Assembly: GCA_029210205.1 (NCBI GenBank)
Contig: JARGOD010000024.1
Coordinates: 13,516 to 51,770 of the forward strand
Origin: Verrucomicrobiales bacterium
GTDB lineage: Bacteria; Verrucomicrobiota; Verrucomicrobiia; Verrucomicrobiales; DEV007
Reading direction: 5' to 3'
DNA: 38,255 nucleotides
This document shows positions 33,962 through 38,255 of the stretch, one piece after another (the first letter of the stretch is position 1; each line of letters opens with the position of its first letter). The notes beneath the pieces were generated by a model. The model was given only the letters and a program-made list of their open reading frames with translations, did no database searches and had not been told where the DNA came from. A program made the position numbers and the translations under genes.

Positions 33962-34738
33962 TCAACCCTTTTTCGGAGTCGCTGGTCCCGTTCCCTGCGG
34001 ATTCCTCGTCTTCGGCCGTTCGATCTTTTCGGCACCCTCGGGAAGTTCGAAAGGCAGCACCTTCTCATCAGTCAGCGCTTTGACCTGGATGTCCTTAATC
34101 TCAACGCGATTTGCATTGCCCCGATGAAGCTGAATCGCGAGGAGTCCCTCGAGAGCGCGACCTTCCTCGTGATAATCGAAAAGCTCCGAAGTGGTTTCGC
34201 CATTCACCTGATGGATCAAATGATTGCCTCGGGCGATGATGGTGTATTCGGTCCACTCCGAGGTGTCGGCCTTGACCGGCTCATGCTCAGAAATCTTCCA
34301 GCGCTCGCCTTCAGGATCGAGAAGGACATTCGTTCCATTCAACCCGAAGATCCCGCGCCCTTTTTCCTCGTAGGTCATCCCGGTGTGTTGAATCGCGGGG
34401 TGGATGTCGCACTGGTAGCCGGTGATGGCCCATTTCCCGAACTCCGGGAGCGGTCGGCTGCGATATTGAATGCCGGAATTGTTATCACCGATGACACGAA
34501 CGGTGGCGCGAAGCTCGAAGTCCTTGAGCGTGTCGTCGCGCCAGATGAGAAAGGAATTGTGCTCCGGGCTTTCGGGGCCGGTGCAGGTGCCGATGATGAC
34601 TCCGTCCTCGACCTTCCAGAGAGCCGGATCGCCGTCCCAGCCGGTGAGGTCTTTGCCGTTGAACAAAGGCGTGAACTCCTCGGCGAAGAGTGGGGTCGCG
34701 AGGCAGGAGAGAGTGATGAGAAGAAGGAATCGCTTCAT
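33962..34738 (-). CDS. Exported DUF1080 (3-keto-disaccharide hydrolase-like) protein
   Basis: A 258-residue exported protein (signal peptide LLLITLSCLATPLFAEE). The DUF1080 pattern is clear: FTPLFNGKDLTGWDGDPALW at the start, then VEDGVIIG, FELRATVRV, NSGIQYRS, GYQCDIHP and LAIQLHRGNANRVEIKDIQVK at the end. This concanavalin-like domain family includes 3-keto-glycoside hydrolases and sugar-binding proteins. The gene overlaps the sulfatase-sialidase gene by 4 nt, so it is translationally coupled and probably acts on the same glycan. The C-terminal 35 residues form a Pro/Lys-rich tail (TRNPQGTGPATPKKG). Confidence 0.92.
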   Translation of the reverse strand: MKRFLLLITLSCLATPLFAEEFTPLFNGKDLTGWDGDPALWKVEDGVIIGTCTGPESPEHNSFLIWRDDTLKDFELRATVRVIGDNNSGIQYRSRPLPEFGKWAITGYQCDIHPAIQHTGMTYEEKGRGIFGLNGTNVLLDPEGERWKISEHEPVKADTSEWTEYTIIARGNHLIHQVNGETTSELFDYHEEGRALEGLLAIQLHRGNANRVEIKDIQVKALTDEKVLPFELPEGAEKIERPKTRNPQGTGPATPKKG

Positions 34739-37179
34739 GGTTCGATGGTAGGGTTTAGGGCGGCGGGATCAAGAACGACGTGTTTGATCGTCTCGCGTTT
34801 CCAGGTGTAGGTGATGTGGATTTTGCCGTCGGAGGTCTGGATCATGGCGGGGTAGGAATACTCCCCTTCATCCCGCTCGAGGGTAAGGATTGGGGTCCAC
34901 TGTTTTCCATCGTCTGAGATCGCGACGTTCAGCATCGCGCGCTTCGCGGGGAATGGTCCTTTCCTAACGGTGTGATTGTAGACGATGAGTTGTCGTCCAT
35001 CGCTGAGGGTGACGGCATCGGTTCCTGAGTTGGGATTCGGCAAGGCGGTCGCCGAAAAGTCGCTCCAGGTTTTGCCGCCGTCCTCGGACCAGCTTTGACC
35101 GACGAAGCCTTCGAGTGAGCGACACAAAACTTGCAGTCGCCCGTCAGGATAGCTGAGGAGGCTTGGCTGAATCATGTTGTAGTTCTTTGCGTCATTGATT
35201 GGGCCGATCACTTCCCAGGTTTCGCCGAGATCACGGGTCACTTCGAAATGGACGCGCCATCCATCGTGCTCGGTGCTGCTGGGGCAAATGATCGTTCCAT
35301 CAGCGAGCTCGAGCGGTTTGTTTTTAACCGGTCCGATGAGGTGAGGATTTCCTTCGCCGAGCTTGGCCGACTGCCCGAGGCGCTTCGGCTCACTCCAGGT
35401 TTTCCCGTGGTCGGTGGAGGTCGTGAGCATGCCCCACCAGTGGGTCGCCCTTCCCACTTCAGGATCGACGACTTTGTAGAAAAGCATGAGAGGACCTTCC
35501 GAGGGCTGAAAGAGAACGGGATTCCCGACGCGGTGATCGCGGGACTCCCCTTCGGTCCCGTCAACGACCATGGTCGGCTCGTCCCAGGCACCGTTGAGAT
35601 GACGCGAAACCCAGATCACGTTGTCGATATCGGGTTCGCTCGTGCCGCCGAACCACGAGGCGACGAGCCCGTTGGAGGTTTCGACGATGGTCGAGGAATG
35701 ACAACTCGGTGTCGGTGCCTCGTCAGGAGGAAAGATCATCTCCGCACTGAGGTATCCGGGGTCTCCGGGAGAGCCGAGAGGAGGAAGCTTCGATTTTGAA
35801 GGATGGTAGTTGTCCGACAGCCAAATCGGTCCGCCGCGATAGATCTCGCCGATGGGATAGCGATCATTCGGCGTCACTGCTTCCGCCATGATCGTTTCAA
35901 TTTGGCTGACGACTTCAGGATGATCCGCTGCGAGGTCGGTCGTTTCTCCGAGGTCTTCGGCGAGATTGAAAAGCTGAAGCTGACCGTCATTTCTTCCAAG
36001 ACGGACTCCTTTCCAGTCCCCGATGCGAACCGCCTGATCGTAGTAGCGACGGCAATGTCCATGATCCCAGTAGAGAAAGGATCGCTCTTCTTCGAGCTTC
36101 GCTCCGGTCAGGGCGCCGGTGATGGAGAGGCCGTCGAGGTCTTCGGGAATCTCGGCTCCGCCGAGTTCGGCGAAGGTAGGCATCATGTCTTGAGAAGCGA
36201 TTACTTCATCGCTGACGAGACCGGGTTCAATCGTTCCGGGCCAGCGGGCGATGAAGGGAACGCGGACGCCTCCTTCATAGAGGTCCCGCTTGAAGCCTCG
36301 AAGCGGTCCGCTCGTTTGAAAGATTTCATCGACATTCTTGTGCCCCCCGTTGTCGCTCGTGAAAATGATGAGGGTTTCCTCGGCGAGGCCGAGCTCATCG
36401 ACGAGATCGCAAATTCGACCGACGTCACGATCAAGAAGATGAATCATCGCCGCGTATTTCTTCGCCTTCTCTGACCAGTCCCGATCGGCATAGGGATCGG
36501 TCGATGGCACAGCAAGACCGTCAGGGTCTTCATCGAGCGAAGAGAAGTGCGGCAGGGTGTAGGCGGCGTAATAGAAAAAGGGCGTGTCGCCCGACTCACT
36601 GATGAATTTGACCGCTTCGTCGGTGAGAAGATCGTGGCTGTAGTGCTCTCTCGTGATGGCATTGTCAGGAAGTTCGCGGCGGCCTTTGTCGTCATCGAGA
36701 TACTCGGTGAAATAGTAGTGAGCATGATCCTGATTCAGGTAGCCGAACCAGTGATCAAATCCCTGATTTAGAGCGGCGCCCGATGTTCCGGCATCGCCGA
36801 GTGACCATTTTCCGATCCCGCCGGTGCGGTAGCCGGAGGCCTTGAGGACTTCGGCGACGGTGAGATCCTCATCGTCGAAGTAGGTCGGGTAGTGAGGAAC
36901 GTTGTCGCGGGCCGGGGTACGACCGGCGTGGAGGCCGGTCATGAGAACGCTGCGCGAGGGGGTGCAGACAGGGCCTCCGGAGTAGGCCTGAGTGAAACGA
37001 ATTCCCTCTTCCGCCAATCGGTCGATGTGAGGTGTCTCGATCAGCTTCTGACCGTAACACCCGAGGTCGCCGTAGCCGAGGTCATCGGCCATGATAAAGA
37101 TAATGTTAGGCTGTTCCCGTGCGTCGGAACAGCTGATTGTAGCGATGCCGATGAGAACAAAGAAGGCGATGATTTTCAT
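34735..37179 (-). CDS. Sulfatase-sialidase fusion protein
   Basis: This 814-residue exported protein joins two enzymes. The N-terminal sulfatase (about 20-470) has PNIIFIMADDLGYGDLG (metal ligands), the formylglycine site VCTPSR (Cys72), TGGIGKWSLGD and LIIFTSDNGGH. From about residue 480 a sialidase-like beta-propeller follows: SCHSSTIVETSNGLVASWFG, then Asp-box-type repeats STDHGKTWSEP, TRDLGETWEV and SEDGGKTWSD, the last strand carrying AISDDGKQWTP and EGEYSYPAMIQTSDGKIHITYTW. The substrate could be a sulfated, sialylated glycan or another O-sulfated sugar; sialic-acid specificity is not proven by Asp boxes. The gene overlaps its neighbours by 4 nt at both ends, consistent with tight coupling. 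Confidence 0.88.
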   Translation of the reverse strand: MKIIAFFVLIGIATISCSDAREQPNIIFIMADDLGYGDLGCYGQKLIETPHIDRLAEEGIRFTQAYSGGPVCTPSRSVLMTGLHAGRTPARDNVPHYPTYFDDEDLTVAEVLKASGYRTGGIGKWSLGDAGTSGAALNQGFDHWFGYLNQDHAHYYFTEYLDDDKGRRELPDNAITREHYSHDLLTDEAVKFISESGDTPFFYYAAYTLPHFSSLDEDPDGLAVPSTDPYADRDWSEKAKKYAAMIHLLDRDVGRICDLVDELGLAEETLIIFTSDNGGHKNVDEIFQTSGPLRGFKRDLYEGGVRVPFIARWPGTIEPGLVSDEVIASQDMMPTFAELGGAEIPEDLDGLSITGALTGAKLEEERSFLYWDHGHCRRYYDQAVRIGDWKGVRLGRNDGQLQLFNLAEDLGETTDLAADHPEVVSQIETIMAEAVTPNDRYPIGEIYRGGPIWLSDNYHPSKSKLPPLGSPGDPGYLSAEMIFPPDEAPTPSCHSSTIVETSNGLVASWFGGTSEPDIDNVIWVSRHLNGAWDEPTMVVDGTEGESRDHRVGNPVLFQPSEGPLMLFYKVVDPEVGRATHWWGMLTTSTDHGKTWSEPKRLGQSAKLGEGNPHLIGPVKNKPLELADGTIICPSSTEHDGWRVHFEVTRDLGETWEVIGPINDAKNYNMIQPSLLSYPDGRLQVLCRSLEGFVGQSWSEDGGKTWSDFSATALPNPNSGTDAVTLSDGRQLIVYNHTVRKGPFPAKRAMLNVAISDDGKQWTPILTLERDEGEYSYPAMIQTSDGKIHITYTWKRETIKHVVLDPAALNPTIEP

Positions 37180-38255
37180 GGAGTGGAGAGTCCGTAACTT
37201 TGAGCGGTAGTGTTCATCGCGTTATTCCAGCCCTGCCAGTCATCCATCAATGCTTGAACGCGTTCAGGGTAGCGATCGGCGAGGTCGGTGCTTTCGGATG
37301 GGTCGTCGATGAGGTGAAAAAGTTGGGCCCTGTTTTTCGTGGAGCAAAGTTTCCAGGGTCCGCTGCGAACCGCGCCGTGGGTTCTCGTGCGCCAGTAGAG
37401 ATTGCGGTCTGGAACGTCTTCCGCATTGAGAAGGTGCGAAGAGAGATCGAGCCCGTCCGTCGTCGTCGGTTTCAGTCCGGCGATTCGTTGAAAGGTAGGA
37501 AAGAGGTCGTTGCTGTGGGTGAGCGCATCCGAAACGCCCGGCGTGATTTTACCGGGCCAGGAGAAAATGGTCGGGACACGATGCCCGCCTTCGTAGACCT
37601 CCGTCTTTTGCCCGCGATACACGCCGTTGCTGGAGATTTGTTGGAAGAGTTTCCCGTAGTTGAGATAGCCGCCGTTGTCGGAAGTGAAGACGACGAGCGT
37701 GTTTTCTGATAGGCCGAGTTCCTGGAGAGCCTTGATGATCCGGCCGACGCCGGTGTCGAGTGCTTCGACCATCGCTTTGACATGAGGGGCGACGTTTGCC
37801 GGATCCGGGATGATCCCAAACTTGTCCTGATGATAGCTGGTCCCGGCGACGCGATGGGGGGGATCAGTTGGTCCCTGCCAGGGAAAATGAATCGCGAGAT
37901 GCGGAAGGTAGAGAAAGAACGGCTTCTCGCGATTTTCCTCCATGAACGCGATGCTGTGCTGAGTGAGAAGATCCGTGGTGTATCCTGATTCTTTGACCGG
38001 TTCATCATTCTCCCACCAGTCTTCATTGCCGGAGCGATCGACCTGCGTGTGAAAGTCTCCGTCGCCGGAGAGGAGCCCGCGGAATTCATCGAAACCCTGT
38101 TGGTTCGGCAGGAAAGGAGCTTCGTAGCCGAGGTGCCACTTTCCAAAGCATCCGGTGGTGTAGCCATTTTCCCGCAAGACTTCGGCGATCGTTTCCGCTT
38201 CGAGAGGAAGACCGCTTTGAGTGTTCTTCGCGGAGAGAGCGCCATCGAACTGACT
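37176..38255 (-). CDS. Sulfatase, N-terminus beyond window
   Basis: The frame is open to the window edge and covers 359 codons of the C-terminal part of a sulfatase. The visible landmarks are TTGCFGKWHLGYEAPF (active-site Lys and His), PFFLYLPHLAIHFPWQG, VVFTSDNGGYLNYG (metal Asp-Asn) and RSGPWKLCSTKNRAQLFHL followed by DDPSESTDLADRYPE, the usual C-terminal motif. The formylglycine Cys site lies outside the window, so catalytic competence cannot be checked. Its stop overlaps the start of the sulfatase-sialidase gene by 4 nt, making it the first visible member of a leftward glycan-degradation operon. Confidence 0.92.
   Translation of the reverse strand, partial: SQFDGALSAKNTQSGLPLEAETIAEVLRENGYTTGCFGKWHLGYEAPFLPNQQGFDEFRGLLSGDGDFHTQVDRSGNEDWWENDEPVKESGYTTDLLTQHSIAFMEENREKPFFLYLPHLAIHFPWQGPTDPPHRVAGTSYHQDKFGIIPDPANVAPHVKAMVEALDTGVGRIIKALQELGLSENTLVVFTSDNGGYLNYGKLFQQISSNGVYRGQKTEVYEGGHRVPTIFSWPGKITPGVSDALTHSNDLFPTFQRIAGLKPTTTDGLDLSSHLLNAEDVPDRNLYWRTRTHGAVRSGPWKLCSTKNRAQLFHLIDDPSESTDLADRYPERVQALMDDWQGWNNAMNTTAQSYGLSTP

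Noticed and set aside
1-38255. CRISPR arrays, tRNA or rRNA genes, integrases or IS elements
   Set aside because: No regularly spaced repeats, tRNA-like cloverleaf, rRNA sequence or transposase/recombinase motifs were recognised by reading; a dedicated search could still find a small RNA.

Overview
The window reads like a chromosome segment from the PVC superphylum, most likely a free-living Verrucomicrobiota bacterium. The evidence is its gene content: several exported Cys-type sulfatases (C-x-[PS]-x-R motifs), a DUF1549/DUF1553 plus DUF1501 pair, DUF1080, exported Gfo/Idh/MocA and PQQ-propeller proteins, and many secreted hydrolases. No rRNA, tRNA, CRISPR array or intact transposase was seen.

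Layout. 1-4.1 kb: leftward exported proteins (an acidic protein cut by the window edge, an alkaline-phosphatase-superfamily enzyme, a dienelactone-hydrolase-like protein, an exported Gfo/Idh/MocA protein) with a small rightward H-type lectin. 4.2-6.5 kb: a SpoU/TrmH methyltransferase, an ornithine-cyclodeaminase-family enzyme and a YjdF/DUF2238-like membrane protein. 6.6-11.9 kb: a rightward run of an HExxH metallopeptidase, a sulfatase, an alpha/beta hydrolase with a fibronectin-III-like tail, and a protein with two secretin-like repeats. 11.9-14.6 kb: an esterase, a repeat-bearing spacer, an SMP-30 lactonase and a tiny lipoprotein.

14.9-18.5 kb, leftward, is a compact RiPP-type locus. In order it encodes a short peptide with a YxxP leader-like motif, a PqqD-like recognition protein, an HPr-kinase-like P-loop protein, and a radical-SAM enzyme fused to a nucleotidyltransferase. 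The set resembles the accessory genes of phosphorylated lasso peptides but lacks the lasso cyclase and protease. 19.1-20.0 kb is a gene graveyard, including the 3' remains of what look like two formerly divergent genes.

20.1-22.1 kb: a TetR regulator is divergent from a peroxiredoxin-like gene whose peroxidatic cysteine codon is UGA, followed at the proper distance by a hairpin with bacterial SECIS features. This is a probable selenoprotein. Two TTGAA-N6-TTCAA palindromes lie in the divergent promoter region, and a DoxX-like membrane protein follows downstream.

22.2-28.9 kb: an EF-hand protein, a PQQ-propeller protein, a two-repeat exported protein, then the DUF1549/1553 and DUF1501 pair with a strong terminator. 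29.1-33.0 kb: a truncated copy of the PQQ-propeller gene, an exported caspase-like protease, and an exported protein joining two C-type-lectin-like domains to a Lon-type Ser-Lys protease domain. 33.3-38.3 kb, leftward: a sulfatase (cut by the window edge), a sulfatase-sialidase fusion and a DUF1080 protein, with 4-nt overlaps, followed by a TorD-like chaperone. Overall the lifestyle suggested is degradation of sulfated and sialylated glycans or other extracellular polymers. All functions are inferred from reading the sequence; no database search was possible.
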